Source of the DNA: Planococcus donghaensis
GTDB taxonomy: Bacteria; Bacillota; Bacilli; Bacillales_A; Planococcaceae
DNA: 64,000 nucleotides
Reading direction: 5' to 3'
NCBI RefSeq assembly: GCF_001687665.2
Contig: NZ_CP016543.2
Location: 1,984,001 to 2,048,000, forward strand
The position numbers and the translations under genes were made by a program. How positions within the stretch are numbered: position 1 is the first letter of the stretch; each line of letters begins with the position of its first letter. The notes below the pieces were generated by a model. It had not been told where the DNA came from and made no database searches. It saw nothing but the letters and a program-made list of their open reading frames with translations. Of this stretch, positions 26,952-37,012 are shown piece by piece.

Positions 26952-27161
26952 TTAAAACTTATTCCCTTTATCACCATGACGTTCTAGCAATTCAGCAAAC
27001 GACAAATTCTTTTCACGTTCTTTGCGCTCGAATAAGCGCTGTGCTTCTTTTTCTTCTTCTAATTTTTGTTCTTCTTTAAGCAGTTCTTTTTTTGTTTCTT
27101 TCAACTTCGACAACATGTCTTCTGAAAATAAACCGTTAGTTTCTTCTTTTCTTTTAGCCAC
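26952..27161 (-). CDS. yqkC: Small coiled-coil protein YqkC (DUF3886)
   Basis: A 69-residue highly charged protein rich in Lys and Glu with long heptad-like helices ('SKLKETKKELLKEEQKLEEE') and a conserved end 'FAELLERHGD'. It matches YqkC/DUF3886, of unknown function. Translation most likely starts with GTG at 27161, which has AAGGAGAG seven bases upstream. Longer readings extend into the thiolase gene in another frame. It follows the thiolase by 13 bp. Confidence 0.75.
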   Translation of the reverse strand: MAKRKEETNGLFSEDMLSKLKETKKELLKEEQKLEEEKEAQRLFERKEREKNLSFAELLERHGDKGNKF

Positions 27162-27174
27162 AGGTCTTCTCTCC

Positions 27175-28359
27175 TTAAGAACGTTTAATGACAGTCGCGA
27201 TTCCTTGGCCCCCACCAATGCATAAAGTCGCAAGACCTGTCTTCGCATCACGTTTAATCATTTCGTGTAATAACGTAACAAAGATGCGTGTACCACTTGC
27301 CCCAATTGGGTGACCTATCGCAATCGCCCCGCCATTAACATTTAAAATATCATGGTTAAATTCTAATTCGCGGTCAACTGAAATTGATTGGGCCGCAAAC
27401 GCTTCATTCGCTTCGATCAACTCAATTTCACCTAGTGACATATTCGCTTTTGCCAAAGCATTTTTCACTGCTTGTACAGGACCAATTCCCATAACAGACG
27501 GATCCACTCCTGCCGTTCCGCTTGATACGATCGTCGCAAGTGGTGTCAATCCTAATTCCTCTGCTTTAGCTTTTGACATCACTACAACTGCAGCCGCTCC
27601 GTCGTTAATGCCTGACGAATTCCCCGCCGTTACACTGCCATCTTTTTTGAACGCTGGACGCAATTTCCCTAACTTTTCTTCGTTCGAGCTACTCTTCACG
27701 TATTCATCTGTTTTAAAGATGATTGGGTCTCCTTTACGTTGCGGAATTTCCACTGGTACGATTTCATCATCAAAACGACCTGATTCAATCGCAGCTGCTG
27801 CACGTGCTTGTGAACGGGCAGCAAACTTATCTTGCTCTTCTCGCGTAATATCATATCGGCTACATAAATTTTCTGCAGTAACACCCATATGATAGTCATT
27901 AAATGCACATGTCAATCCATCTACAAGCATGCTGTCAACAACTTTTTGATCTCCCATACGAAAACCACTACGTGCATTTTCCATTAAGTAAGGTGCACGA
28001 CTCATATTTTCCATTCCGCCTGCAACTACAATTTCTGCATCCCCTGCATAAATTGCTTGGTAAGCTAATTGGATAGATTTTAATCCAGAACCACAAACTT
28101 TATTGATTGTCATTGCTGGAACCGTTTCAGGAAGACCTGCATTAAGCGATGCTTGACGAGCCGGGTTTTGACCTAGTCCTGCTTGGAGTACATTTCCCAT
28201 AATAACTTCTGACACTTGGTCTGGTTGAATGTTTGCACGTTTAAGTACCTCTTTAATCACGATTTCCCCTAATTTTGTAGCTGGAACATCTTTAAGAGAT
28301 CCTTGAAATGAACCTACGGCCGTTCGGACAGCGCTTACAATTACGATTTCTTGTGACAT
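27175..28359 (-). CDS. Acetyl-CoA C-acetyltransferase (thiolase)
   Basis: A 394-residue thiolase with nucleophilic Cys in '[10 protein letters not shown]' near residue 89, the 'NEAFAAQ' segment, His in 'GHPIGASG' near 350, and the second Cys in 'TLCIGGGQG' near 380. It makes or cleaves acetoacetyl-CoA. It is divergent from HMG-CoA lyase, whose product is acetoacetate plus acetyl-CoA, so the two probably serve leucine or ketone-body metabolism (inference). GGGGGAAA precedes the ATG. Confidence 0.93.
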   Translation of the reverse strand: MSQEIVIVSAVRTAVGSFQGSLKDVPATKLGEIVIKEVLKRANIQPDQVSEVIMGNVLQAGLGQNPARQASLNAGLPETVPAMTINKVCGSGLKSIQLAYQAIYAGDAEIVVAGGMENMSRAPYLMENARSGFRMGDQKVVDSMLVDGLTCAFNDYHMGVTAENLCSRYDITREEQDKFAARSQARAAAAIESGRFDDEIVPVEIPQRKGDPIIFKTDEYVKSSSNEEKLGKLRPAFKKDGSVTAGNSSGINDGAAAVVVMSKAKAEELGLTPLATIVSSGTAGVDPSVMGIGPVQAVKNALAKANMSLGEIELIEANEAFAAQSISVDRELEFNHDILNVNGGAIAIGHPIGASGTRIFVTLLHEMIKRDAKTGLATLCIGGGQGIATVIKRS

Positions 28360-28439
28360 GAAATTTCCCCCTTGAATGATTGTTTGCTAGTTGCTCTTTT
28401 ATCCCACTCCTCTATACAATGGATAGTAGGGGGGATACT

Positions 28440-29339
28440 ATGTTCAGTTTACCAAAGAACGCAACGATTATCGAGGTGGGGCCACGAGATGGTCTCCAAA
28501 ACGAAGAGAAACTTGTTCAAACAGAGGATAAACTTCAATTTATTCGTGCTTTGCAAAAAGCTGGCATCCAAGAAATAGAGTTAACCTCTTTTGTTTCACC
28601 AAAATGGGTGCCTCAAATGGCAGATTCTAAAGACATAGTTGCCAAGGTAGCAAAAACGGGTCGACAGTTTGTATTAACTCCGAACGAACGAGGTATTAAC
28701 GCCGCTCTTGAATCTGGCGCACAATCACTCGCTGTTTTTGTAGGTGTTTCTAATACATTCAATCAAAAAAATATTAATAAAACGACACAAGAAAGTATGG
28801 CAGCCTTAAAGCCACTTGTTCTTGACTTAAAAAAACAAGAAATTTTTGTACGTGCCTGTATTTCTACTGCGTTTTACTGTCCTTTTGAAGGTGCAATTTC
28901 ACCCGAAGCGACAATTGATCTTTGTCGCGAATTTGTTGATTGGGGTATCGACGAATTGAGTGTGGCTGATACGATTGGAATGGCTAGTCCAAAGGAAAGT
29001 TATGACTTATTCACCAAACTCATTAATAAGTTTCCACAAGTGCTGATGACCGCTCATTTTCACGATACACGAAAAATGGCTTTAGCTAATATTGTTTCGG
29101 CACTCCAAGCTGGAGTGATCCGCTTTGATGCCTCTGCAGGTGGTTTAGGTGGTTGTCCTTTTGCCCCTGGAGCAACAGGCAATGTAGCGACAGAAGACGT
29201 GGTCAACATGCTGCATAGAATGAACATCCAAACAGGAATTGATTTAGACCTCCTTTGTGCAGCTATCGAAAAAATAGAGCCTCACGTAACCAACCCAATT
29301 ACGACAGGTATGTACACGCTATACAAAAATCGATCTTAA
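28440..29339 (+). CDS. Hydroxymethylglutaryl-CoA lyase
   Basis: A 299-residue TIM-barrel lyase of the HMGL-like family, with metal-binding 'EVGPRDGLQNE' at the N terminus, 'AHFHDTRKMALAN' and catalytic-loop Cys in 'GGLGGCPFAPGATGN'. It splits HMG-CoA to acetoacetate and acetyl-CoA in leucine degradation. The start at ATG 28440 has a GGGGGGAT site; an ATG 20 codons upstream would place a foreign leader in the divergent promoter. No other leucine catabolic gene is in the window. Confidence 0.93.
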   Translation: MFSLPKNATIIEVGPRDGLQNEEKLVQTEDKLQFIRALQKAGIQEIELTSFVSPKWVPQMADSKDIVAKVAKTGRQFVLTPNERGINAALESGAQSLAVFVGVSNTFNQKNINKTTQESMAALKPLVLDLKKQEIFVRACISTAFYCPFEGAISPEATIDLCREFVDWGIDELSVADTIGMASPKESYDLFTKLINKFPQVLMTAHFHDTRKMALANIVSALQAGVIRFDASAGGLGGCPFAPGATGNVATEDVVNMLHRMNIQTGIDLDLLCAAIEKIEPHVTNPITTGMYTLYKNRS

Positions 29340-29351
29340 GGAGCTAACGCG

Positions 29352-30332
29352 ATGAAGAAAAGATTAATCTGGACTTCAGCAATTGTTTCTAGTGTTCTAA
29401 CCGCATCAGCTACCGTCGTAGGAATCATCGCCAGCAATCGAATCATGTATGTAAAGAAAAAAGATGATCAATTGATTTTGGAAAGAGAAATCACGGCGAA
29501 ACGCTATGACGAAGCTTGGTATGCCAACGTACCTAAAAGCGAACAATGGATCGAATCAGACAACGGGTATCCGATTAAAGCCATTTTCTTAGAACCTCAT
29601 GATACCAATCGTTACGTTATCATTTGCCACGGCGTAACCGAGTCAAAAGTGAATTCTTTTCGATTTGCTCGGATGTTCGAACATTTAGGATTTAATTCGG
29701 TCGTTTATGATCATCGACGACACGGCGATTCGGGCGGGAAAACAACCAGTTTTGGTCATTTTGAAAAAATAGATCTAAAAGCGGTTGTAAAAGCACTCGA
29801 GCTACACGCGGGACCTGATTTATTTTTCGGTATACACGGTGAATCTATGGGCGCAGCGACCACACTCTTATACGGCGGTATGGAAGATACGGCAGATTTC
29901 TATATTTCCGATTGTGCATACTCCGATATATACGAGCAAATTTTGCACGTTATGCGAACAACGACTCCATTACGCACAACTTTAGCATTGAGGCTTGCTA
30001 GTCTTTTTATGAAAATGCGTGATGGTTATTCGATTGCTACGGTGTCGCCACGAGAAACCGTTAAAAATATTCGGAACCCTGTACTTTTTATACACAGCAT
30101 CCACGATGATTTTGTGTTACCTAAAATGAGCGAAGAGCTTTTCGCCTTAAAACAAGGTCCAAAAGAGTTGAAGCTGTTTTCAGAAGGCGCACATGCACAA
30201 TCCTTCAACAAAAACCCAGAAGAATACGAAGAAATCGTTGCCGAGTTTTTAATGAAGTACGATTTGCTAACACCTAAACAAGAAGATAGGCCTGCATCTT
30301 CTTTAGTTACTTTATCAACACAACCCATATAA
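29352..30332 (+). CDS. yqkD: Membrane-anchored alpha/beta hydrolase YqkD
   Basis: A 326-residue hydrolase with an N-terminal membrane helix (about 5-28) and a serine-hydrolase fold. The oxyanion region is 'ICHGVTESK', the nucleophile elbow is 'GIHGESMGAATT' near residue 173, the acidic residue is in 'SIHDDFVLP' and His in 'EGAHAQSF'. It matches B. subtilis YqkD, of unknown substrate. It lies 12 bp after the HMG-CoA lyase gene with its own AAGGAG site, so both are likely on one transcript. Confidence 0.85.
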   Translation: MKKRLIWTSAIVSSVLTASATVVGIIASNRIMYVKKKDDQLILEREITAKRYDEAWYANVPKSEQWIESDNGYPIKAIFLEPHDTNRYVIICHGVTESKVNSFRFARMFEHLGFNSVVYDHRRHGDSGGKTTSFGHFEKIDLKAVVKALELHAGPDLFFGIHGESMGAATTLLYGGMEDTADFYISDCAYSDIYEQILHVMRTTTPLRTTLALRLASLFMKMRDGYSIATVSPRETVKNIRNPVLFIHSIHDDFVLPKMSEELFALKQGPKELKLFSEGAHAQSFNKNPEEYEEIVAEFLMKYDLLTPKQEDRPASSLVTLSTQPI

Positions 30333-30360
30333 AAAAGCACTCTGCGGAGTGCTTTTTTAT
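30330..30360. terminator. Bidirectional terminator
   Basis: AAAAAAGCACTCT and GGAGTGCTTTTTT form a strong stem with T residues on both strands. It closes yqkD on the plus strand and the small gene at 30365-30640 on the minus strand. Confidence 0.92.
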
Positions 30361-30364
30361 ATAG

Positions 30365-30640
30365 TTATTTATTGCGATTTAAGACTAACTTCATCCCCGC
30401 CTGCCCCTCGATCCCGATAAACAACTCAGTAATAGGTCCACTTTTGACAATCCCGGTAACATGCAGCTCAATGGTATCCAAGTTATAATCTGTCATGTCT
30501 TGCACCAATTCTTGAATCTTATCCAAAGAAACTGGAAACGCCTTTTTGATGCTCTCGTTTTCTAGATGAAACTTTCCTGCTTCTTTTTTATCTTCTTCAA
30601 TTACTGGCAAATAAAACTTTAACTCTTCGTTTTCTGCCAT
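30365..30640 (-). CDS. Small acidic protein of unknown function
   Basis: A 91-residue protein with no motif I recognise. It is Glu/Lys-rich in the first half ('EEDKKEAGKFHLENESIKKA') and has a beta-strand-like second half ('TIELHVTGIVKSGPITELFIGIEGQAG'), suggesting a small alpha-beta domain. No signal or membrane segment is visible. The start at ATG 30640 is well supported by AAAGGAGGAAT. It sits alone between two terminators, so it is probably its own transcription unit. It marks the change from yqk-type to yne-type gene order. Confidence 0.6.
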   Translation of the reverse strand: MAENEELKFYLPVIEEDKKEAGKFHLENESIKKAFPVSLDKIQELVQDMTDYNLDTIELHVTGIVKSGPITELFIGIEGQAGMKLVLNRNK

Positions 30641-30732
30641 TTTGCATTCCTCCTTTAGTTTTAACAAACACACAGGGACTTATTGCCACAATACCCGGTA
30701 ATCGATAAATCTAATTGCAAAATAAGACAAAA

Positions 30733-30760
30733 TAAAAAAAGCACTCCGGAGAGTACTTTT
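30733..30760 (-). terminator. Terminator of yneF
   Basis: AGTACTC pairs with GAGTGCT (one G-T pair) around CCGG or a similar loop, followed on the minus strand by TTTTTTTATTTTG. It overlaps the yneF stop. Confidence 0.85.
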
Positions 30761-31002
30761 TATTTTTTAACTTTTTTTTCTGGTTTAGTCGATGCTTTAT
30801 TCATTTGAGTCATCATTTGATTGATTTTCTTTTGAGACGGTTTTTGTCCCATTTGCATCATCATGATTCGTAGCATTTCTTCATTGATTGGTGGGTTATC
30901 TTGCAAATATTTCATCATATATCGACGAGCGATATAGAATCCAAGTGCAACACCTGCGAGTAAAGCCACGATAACGATTACGATCCAGATCCATGTATCC
31001 AT
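30760..31002 (-). CDS. yneF: UPF0154 membrane protein YneF
   Basis: An 80-residue protein with an N-terminal membrane helix ('[22 protein letters not shown]') and the family core '[20 protein letters not shown]' with a basic tail. This is the UPF0154/YneF family, function unknown, conserved next to tkt. The start at ATG 31002 has AAGGAGGT; upstream in-frame residues have no support. Confidence 0.9.
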   Translation of the reverse strand: MDTWIWIVIVIVALLAGVALGFYIARRYMMKYLQDNPPINEEMLRIMMMQMGQKPSQKKINQMMTQMNKASTKPEKKVKK

Positions 31003-31095
31003 TCTTGTTACCTCCTTCGTGTTGCGTAAATAAGTAGTGCACCACAATGGATTATACTATAAAAAAAGTATTGTGACCATAAGTAGAAAAATAAT

Positions 31096-31126
31096 AAAAA
31101 AATGGGAGCCATAACTGCTCCCATTC
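31096..31126 (-). terminator. Terminator of tkt
   Basis: AATGGGAGC pairs with GCTCCCATT around an 8-base loop and is followed on the minus strand by TTTTTTATTATT. Confidence 0.92.
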
Positions 31127-31132
31127 TTCATT

Positions 31133-33136
31133 TTACTGTTCGTTGATTAAGTTTTTCACTTTGTTTGCTACGTTTTCAACTGTGAAGCCAAGCTCTTCCA
31201 TAATGCGTTCGCCTGGTGCACTTGCGCCAAAACGGTCGATCGCTAAAATGTCGCCTTCCTCGCCTGTATAACGATCCCACCCGAATGAAGTACCAACTTC
31301 AATCGCTAGACGTTTTTTAACAGTTTTCGGAATAACAGATTGCTTGTATTCTTTGTCTTGTTTTTCGAAACGATCCCATGATGGCATTGAAACAACTGAT
31401 ACATTAATGCCTTCTTCAGCCAATTGCTTTTGAGCTGCAACAGCTAAACCAACTTCAGATCCAGTCGCTAACAACAATGCTTGTGGGTTTTCAACAGGTG
31501 ATACCACATAAGCGCCTTTTTCAACGCCTGCTTCAGCTAGTTCCCCGCTGTTTTCCAAAATCGGTAAATCTTGACGCGATAAAACTAAAAGAGTTGGTGT
31601 TGTTTTAGCTGTTAACGCTAAACGCCATGCCGCTTTTGTTTCGTTTGCATCTGCCGGACGGACAACGCTTAAGTTTGGCATTGCACGTAGAGAAGCTAAA
31701 TGTTCAACCGGCTCGTGCGTTGGACCATCTTCCCCAACAGCTACACTGTCATGCGTGAACACGTATGTTACAGGAAGACCCATTAAAGCAGCTAAACGAA
31801 TCGCTGGACGAACATAGTCACTAAAGACGAAGAACGTTCCACCAAAGACATGAAGTCCCCCGTGAAGTGCCATACCGTTTAATGCAGCACCCATTGCGAA
31901 TTCACGAACACCAAACCAAATGTTGCGGCCTTCAGGGTGTTCAGCGTCAAAGTCGCCTGCACCTTTGATGTTTGTTTTGTTAGATCCCGCAAGGTCAGCA
32001 CTACCACCAAAGAATGACGGAACCGTTTTAGCGATTGCATTGATCATGTCTCCAGATGAAGCACGCGTTGCTTGTTTCTTGCCAGCTTCGTATGTTGGGA
32101 ATTCTGAATCAAAGTTTTCAGGAAGTTCCCCGCGAATAGCCATTTGCAATTGTTTAGCTAGTTCCGGGTGTGCTGATTCGTATTGAGCGTATAATTCGTT
32201 CCATTCAGATTCAGCTTTTGCTCCCAATTCTTGTGTCGCTTGTTCAAATGTTTCATACACTTCTTCTGGTACGTGGAACGATTCTTCAAATGTCCACTCG
32301 TAATTTTCTTTTGTTAATTTCATTTCATCTTCACCAAGTGGCGCTCCGTGTGAATCTGCTTTACCAGATTTGTTTGGAGACCCGTAACCAATGACTGTTT
32401 TAACTTCGATTAATGTTGGTTTGTCTGAAGATTGCTTTGCTTGTGCAATTTTTTCAGACAAATCACCCATTTCGTTGCCATCATCTACGCGCAAGTAGTT
32501 CCAGCCATATGACTCAAAACGTTTTTGAACGTTTTCAGAAAAACTTTTGCCCAGTGGTCCATCTAATGAGATGTCATTGCTATCGTAAAGAACTACTAAT
32601 TTATTTAACTTTAAATGACCCGCAAGAGAAATTGCTTCTCCCGCAACACCTTCCATTAAATCACCATCTCCGCATAAAGCGAATGTGTTGTGATCTACGA
32701 TGTTCATGCCTTCTTTGTTGTATGTAGCTGCTAAGTGACGTTCAGCCATCGCCATACCAACGGCCATACCAATTCCTTGGCCAAGTGGTCCAGTTGTTGC
32801 TTCAACACCTACAGTGTGACCAAATTCCGGGTGACCCGGTGTTTTTGAATCCCATTGACGGAAATTTTTAATTTCATCCATTTCCAAGCCATAACCGCTT
32901 AAATGAAGCAAGCTATATAAAAGCATGGAACCATGTCCTGCCGATAACACAAAACGGTCACGGTTAAACCAATCCGGATTTTTCGGGTTATGGTTCATGT
33001 GTTTCGTCCACAATGTATACGCCATTGGAGCTGCGCCCATTGGCAATCCTGGGTGACCAGAATTTGCTTTCTCAATAGCATCGATGGAAAGTGTGCGAAT
33101 TGTTGTTACTGCAAGTTGATCTGCGTGGGTTGACAT
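31133..33136 (-). CDS. tkt: Transketolase
   Basis: A 667-residue thiamine-diphosphate enzyme of the pentose phosphate pathway. Seen are the N-terminal '[14 protein letters not shown]', the ThDP motif '[13 protein letters not shown]...' through 'SNDI', '[12 protein letters not shown]' and the C-terminal domain with 'ATGSEVGLA'. It exchanges two-carbon units between sugar phosphates. The start at ATG 33136 agrees with family length. It lies in the conserved ynzC-tkt-yneF order. Confidence 0.97.
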   Translation of the reverse strand: MSTHADQLAVTTIRTLSIDAIEKANSGHPGLPMGAAPMAYTLWTKHMNHNPKNPDWFNRDRFVLSAGHGSMLLYSLLHLSGYGLEMDEIKNFRQWDSKTPGHPEFGHTVGVEATTGPLGQGIGMAVGMAMAERHLAATYNKEGMNIVDHNTFALCGDGDLMEGVAGEAISLAGHLKLNKLVVLYDSNDISLDGPLGKSFSENVQKRFESYGWNYLRVDDGNEMGDLSEKIAQAKQSSDKPTLIEVKTVIGYGSPNKSGKADSHGAPLGEDEMKLTKENYEWTFEESFHVPEEVYETFEQATQELGAKAESEWNELYAQYESAHPELAKQLQMAIRGELPENFDSEFPTYEAGKKQATRASSGDMINAIAKTVPSFFGGSADLAGSNKTNIKGAGDFDAEHPEGRNIWFGVREFAMGAALNGMALHGGLHVFGGTFFVFSDYVRPAIRLAALMGLPVTYVFTHDSVAVGEDGPTHEPVEHLASLRAMPNLSVVRPADANETKAAWRLALTAKTTPTLLVLSRQDLPILENSGELAEAGVEKGAYVVSPVENPQALLLATGSEVGLAVAAQKQLAEEGINVSVVSMPSWDRFEKQDKEYKQSVIPKTVKKRLAIEVGTSFGWDRYTGEEGDILAIDRFGASAPGERIMEELGFTVENVANKVKNLINEQ

Positions 33137-33205
33137 AGTAACATCCTCTCTCAAACAAAAATTTAATCCTATTCTAGTTTAGTCAACTATAGGAAAGAAT
33201 ACAAT

Positions 33206-33246
33206 GAAAAAGAGAATAAGTATTTAATTCAAATACTTATTCTCTC
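33206..33246 (-). terminator. Terminator overlapping the ynzC stop codon
   Basis: AGAGAATAAGTATTTG pairs with AAATACTTATTCTCT around a 5-base loop and is followed on the minus strand by TTTTC. The left arm encodes the last residues of YnzC. Confidence 0.85.
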
Positions 33247-33457
33247 GAATATTTTTGACCTTTTCAGGTGTTACATCGTTTCCTTCAGGGTCAATTACTT
33301 TTACGTTTTCAATTGTACCGCGCATTGTCTTGCGGAAAGTTTGTAAATACTCTTGGCGCAAAGCAGATTGTTCTTTTGCCTCTTCTTTTGACAAACCTTC
33401 TGTTTTCGACTTACGTGACAATTGATTAATGCGGTTTAATTTGTCTGGTGATAACAT
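33224..33457 (-). CDS. ynzC: DUF896 protein YnzC
   Basis: A 77-residue helical protein with the DUF896 pattern 'LNRINQLSRKSKTEGLSKEE' and the invariant 'LRQEYLQTFR' and 'IDPEGNDVTPEK'. The family forms a two-helix hairpin; B. subtilis ynzC is the third gene of the LexA-controlled yneA operon. The start at ATG 33457 has AAAGGTGG. Function is unknown. Confidence 0.92.
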   Translation of the reverse strand: MLSPDKLNRINQLSRKSKTEGLSKEEAKEQSALRQEYLQTFRKTMRGTIENVKVIDPEGNDVTPEKVKNIRENKYLN

Positions 33458-33514
33458 ACACATCCACCTTTCTTCTTTCATATCGTACAAAAAAAGTCGG
33501 GTTTCTGCAATGGT

Positions 33515-34482
<968 letters not shown>

Positions 34483-34509
34483 CTAAATCGCCTCCTGAGA
34501 ATAAGTGCT

Positions 34510-34524
34510 CGGAATGTATGTTCT
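34510..34524. promoter_or_regulatory. LexA (SOS) box 1
   Basis: CGGAATGTATGTTCT resembles the Gram-positive SOS box CGAAC-N4-GTTCG: half-sites GGAAT and GTTCT. It is nearest to yneA. Confidence 0.65.
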
Positions 34525-34534
34525 CATAATAATG

Positions 34535-34548
34535 CGAACAAGTGTTTT
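34535..34548. promoter_or_regulatory. LexA (SOS) box 2
   Basis: CGAACAAGTGTTTT matches CGAAC-N4-GTTCG in 8 of the 10 defined positions. It lies midway between the divergent yneA and lexA genes. Confidence 0.8.
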
Positions 34549-34564
34549 TGTCAACGATAAAATT

Positions 34565-34578
34565 CGAACCTATGTTTG
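34565..34578. promoter_or_regulatory. LexA (SOS) box 3, overlapping the lexA promoter
   Basis: CGAACCTATGTTTG matches CGAAC-N4-GTTCG in 9 of 10 defined positions. It overlaps the -35 element of lexA, so LexA would shut off its own gene. Confidence 0.85.
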
Positions 34579-34604
34579 CATTTCATAGCCCGAGTTGGTA
34601 TACT
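34576..34604 (+). promoter_or_regulatory. Sigma-A promoter of lexA
   Basis: TTGCAT, a 17-base spacer and TATACT lie 44 bases before the lexA start codon. The -35 element overlaps SOS box 3. Confidence 0.75.
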
Positions 34605-34647
34605 ATTGGTAGAAATCCAGTAGAACTACTCAAATGAGGTGAAACGG

Positions 34648-35268
34648 TTGAAAAAAGTATCTAAACGTCAAGAAGACATACTGACATTCATAAAAGAAGA
34701 AGTCCGCCTAAAAGGCTATCCACCTTCCGTTCGTGAAATTGGAGAAGCAGTTGGCCTAGCATCTAGTTCGACCGTTCATGGTCACTTGGCACGCCTTGAA
34801 AGTAAAGGCCTGATCCGTCGTGATCCTACAAAACCAAGAGCAATTGAAGTTATCAGCACCGAAGAAGCATTAATTGATAAAAGTCCAGTATTGCACGTTC
34901 CATTAATCGGTAAAGTCACAGCAGGTATGCCAATTACAGCTATTGAGAATGTTGAAGAATACTTCCCGCTACCTCAAAGCTACGGTACGGAAGATGATCA
35001 TATTTTCATGCTCGAAATTATGGGTGAAAGTATGATTGAAGCAGGAATTTTAAACGGAGATTATGTGGTGGTAAAACAACAGCAAACCGCTAATAACGGT
35101 GATATTGTTGTTGCGATGACTGCAGAAGACGAAGCAACAGTAAAACGTTTCTTCCGCGAAGATAACTATTTCCGCTTACAGCCAGAAAATTCTTCAATGG
35201 ATCCAATCATTGTGGATCAAGTTTCTATTTTAGGTAAAGTGGTTGGCGTTTATCGCCAAATCCATTAA
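34648..35268 (+). CDS. lexA: SOS repressor LexA
   Basis: A 206-residue repressor with an N-terminal winged helix ('[20 protein letters not shown]') and a C-terminal S24 latent protease: cleavage site Ala-Gly in 'KVTAGMP', nucleophile Ser in 'MGESMIEAG' and catalytic Lys in 'EATVKRFF'. RecA filaments trigger self-cleavage. The preferred start is TTG at 34648, six bases after GAGGTG and giving family length. A GTG nine bases upstream overlaps that site. Confidence 0.96.
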   Translation: MKKVSKRQEDILTFIKEEVRLKGYPPSVREIGEAVGLASSSTVHGHLARLESKGLIRRDPTKPRAIEVISTEEALIDKSPVLHVPLIGKVTAGMPITAIENVEEYFPLPQSYGTEDDHIFMLEIMGESMIEAGILNGDYVVVKQQQTANNGDIVVAMTAEDEATVKRFFREDNYFRLQPENSSMDPIIVDQVSILGKVVGVYRQIH

Positions 35269-35303
35269 AAAGAATTTTGATTAAATTGCTATAGTAAAAA
35301 TAA

Positions 35304-35347
35304 AAATAGGCATTGGAATAGAACTATTCCAATGCCTATTTTTTTAT
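35304..35347 (+). terminator. Terminator of lexA
   Basis: AAATAGGCATTGGAATAG pairs with CTATTCCAATGCCTATTT around a 2-4 base loop and is followed by TTTTTT. Confidence 0.93.
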
Positions 35348-35401
35348 ATTTTAACACAGTAATTTTTCAACTCAATATTTTTATTATGTAAACAAAAACC
35401 T

Positions 35402-36136
35402 TTATTGTTTAATACAGCTAAAAGCTAAAATAACGGGGATTCTTTTTCTACGTTCGTATTCTTCTTCATCATGAAAATCTTGACGTCTTGGCATACCTTC
35501 ACGAAGACCGGTAATTGTAAATCCTGCCTTTGTTAAAGAGGCAAAGTAACTCTCAATCGTTCGATGATGTTTAACTACAATTTTATCTATCCACGGCTCA
35601 TGTCGCTCGCCTTCTTTAAAGTAGTCATCGACAACCCAATTCCCTCTTCTTTCACCTGTCTTTTTGCTCTCAAAAGAAGAAGTTGTTAAAGGGTGTTGAA
35701 CACTAAAGACAAACTGTCCCCCATTCTTTAAGCTGTTGTGAATGTTAATGAATAACTCATCTATCTTTATTAAATAGTGAATGGCCAAACGGGAAGTAAC
35801 TAGATCAAAATGTTCTTGCGGAAAATCGAACGATTCCATCGTGGATTTTGTAATCTCACCTTGAAGGCCTTCCAAATTTTGAGATGCTAGTTTACTCATT
35901 TGTTCAGATCCTTCTACTCCTTGGTAGTAAAGTGCTCCTAACTCCATTAACTCTTTTCCGAACTCGGCATCTCCACAACCTAAATCCAATATGCGTTTGT
36001 CTTGCACACCTGTAAGTAAGTCATACATTACGGGTTTTTCAATGCTATTATTCGGACTATCCACTCGATTTCTTCGTTGTAAATAATTCAACAAAAACTC
36101 TTTTTCATCATAAACACTCGAACCTTTAAATTCCAA
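35402..36136 (-). CDS. Class I SAM-dependent methyltransferase
   Basis: A 244-residue methyltransferase with SAM motif I 'ILDLGCGDAEFG' near residue 48, motif II 'YQGVEGSEQM', and 'FDLVTSRLAIHYL' near 110. The substrate cannot be told from sequence. Translation appears to start with TTG at 36136 behind AAGGGGGAG. It lies between lexA and small unknown genes with no clear operon partner. Confidence 0.82.
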   Translation of the reverse strand: MEFKGSSVYDEKEFLLNYLQRRNRVDSPNNSIEKPVMYDLLTGVQDKRILDLGCGDAEFGKELMELGALYYQGVEGSEQMSKLASQNLEGLQGEITKSTMESFDFPQEHFDLVTSRLAIHYLIKIDELFINIHNSLKNGGQFVFSVQHPLTTSSFESKKTGERRGNWVVDDYFKEGERHEPWIDKIVVKHHRTIESYFASLTKAGFTITGLREGMPRRQDFHDEEEYERRKRIPVILAFSCIKQ

Positions 36137-36161
36137 ACTAACTCCCCCTTGTTAATAACTA

Positions 36162-36203
36162 AAAAAAGATGCCGCATAAGCAGCACCTTAACGTGCAGCT
36201 TAT
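36162..36203 (-). terminator. Terminator after the 64-residue gene
   Basis: On the minus strand ATAAGCTGCAC and GTGCTGCTTAT form an 11-bp stem with one mismatch, followed by a T run (ATCTTTTTTT). Confidence 0.75.
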
Positions 36204-36217
36204 CAAGAAAAACTCTT

Positions 36218-36412
36218 CTATAATTCGCTGACTTTAATATAGTTAACTAAATTGATCGTGATCCGGTAAATAAAACCTGTTTCCTTGTTCGAAATTTCAT
36301 AAGTACCATTTGATGGGATTTGACTTAATGCTGATTCTTTATCCATGGCCTGAACATTGTGAACGATGGTGTTTTCTTGATCAAAATTGAACTCAACTCG
36401 AAACGTCTTCAT
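36218..36412 (-). CDS. Small protein of unknown function (64 residues)
   Basis: A 64-residue protein with alternating beta-strand and helix character: 'FRVEFNFDQ', a helix around 'DKESALSQIP', and 'TGFIYRITINLVNYIKV'. It has no membrane segment. The start is supported by AAGGGAGG eight bases before the ATG, and a terminator follows it. I do not recognise a family. Confidence 0.6.
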   Translation of the reverse strand: MKTFRVEFNFDQENTIVHNVQAMDKESALSQIPSNGTYEISNKETGFIYRITINLVNYIKVSEL

Positions 36413-36471
36413 GTAATGGCCTCCCTTAAAGTATCACGCTCTTCGTGACTCAGTTTACCATAGTTAGGTTT

Positions 36472-36903
36472 CTATTGCTGTTTGTATAATTCTTTGTAGA
36501 CAACAACTTTAAGAGCTAATAACTCTTCTTCGCTTAAGTTTTCTTCAAGTTTTTGAATGACCTCTTCTGCAGTCATCGTGCCGTCTTCTACGCCCGATTT
36601 CATCTTAGCCAAGTCACTGATTCCCACTTTTTTAATCAACGTGCCAGCAGCATCTCCTGTCGTTTGAAACGGCAAAGTTTGTTGTTTTGGCTCCGCGATT
36701 TCTGCTTCTTCTATGTATTGGCGCATTTTCGGATCATTTTCTACATACTCCACAACTTTTTCCAGCTGACCATTGCTCCGCATTTTTTCAGTCGCTTCTA
36801 TTGCTAAGCGTTCCGTAGAAAGATCTGGACCTACCACATATACACCTATTCCAGCAAAAGAAAAGAAAATCAAAAATACGATGATTGTCATTAAAAAGCG
36901 CAT
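36472..36903 (-). CDS. Membrane-anchored protein of unknown function
   Basis: A 143-residue protein with one N-terminal hydrophobic helix ('FLMTIIVFLIFFSFAGIGVYVV') and a charged, mostly helical outer part. That part includes 'KMRSNGQLEKVVEYVENDP' and an EF-like acidic segment 'GVEDGTMTAEEVIQKLEE'. No enzyme motif is visible. GGAGGCG precedes the ATG. Similar short proteins occur in Bacillales, but I cannot name the function. Confidence 0.65.
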   Translation of the reverse strand: MRFLMTIIVFLIFFSFAGIGVYVVGPDLSTERLAIEATEKMRSNGQLEKVVEYVENDPKMRQYIEEAEIAEPKQQTLPFQTTGDAAGTLIKKVGISDLAKMKSGVEDGTMTAEEVIQKLEENLSEEELLALKVVVYKELYKQQ

Positions 36904-36966
36904 GGCCGACGCCTCCTTTGTTTTATTGATTATAACAGTAGATGAGACGAAGTGTATAAAGTTTCC

Positions 36967-37012
36967 AAAAAAACCTCAAAATCCTATACTAAAGGAAATT
37001 GAGGTCTTTTTT
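36967..37012. terminator. Terminator near the 68-residue gene
   Basis: ACCTCAA and TTGAGGT form a stem with a long loop and poly-T on both strands (TTTTTTT on the minus strand). It lies at the stop codon of the gene at 37011-37217. Confidence 0.7.
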
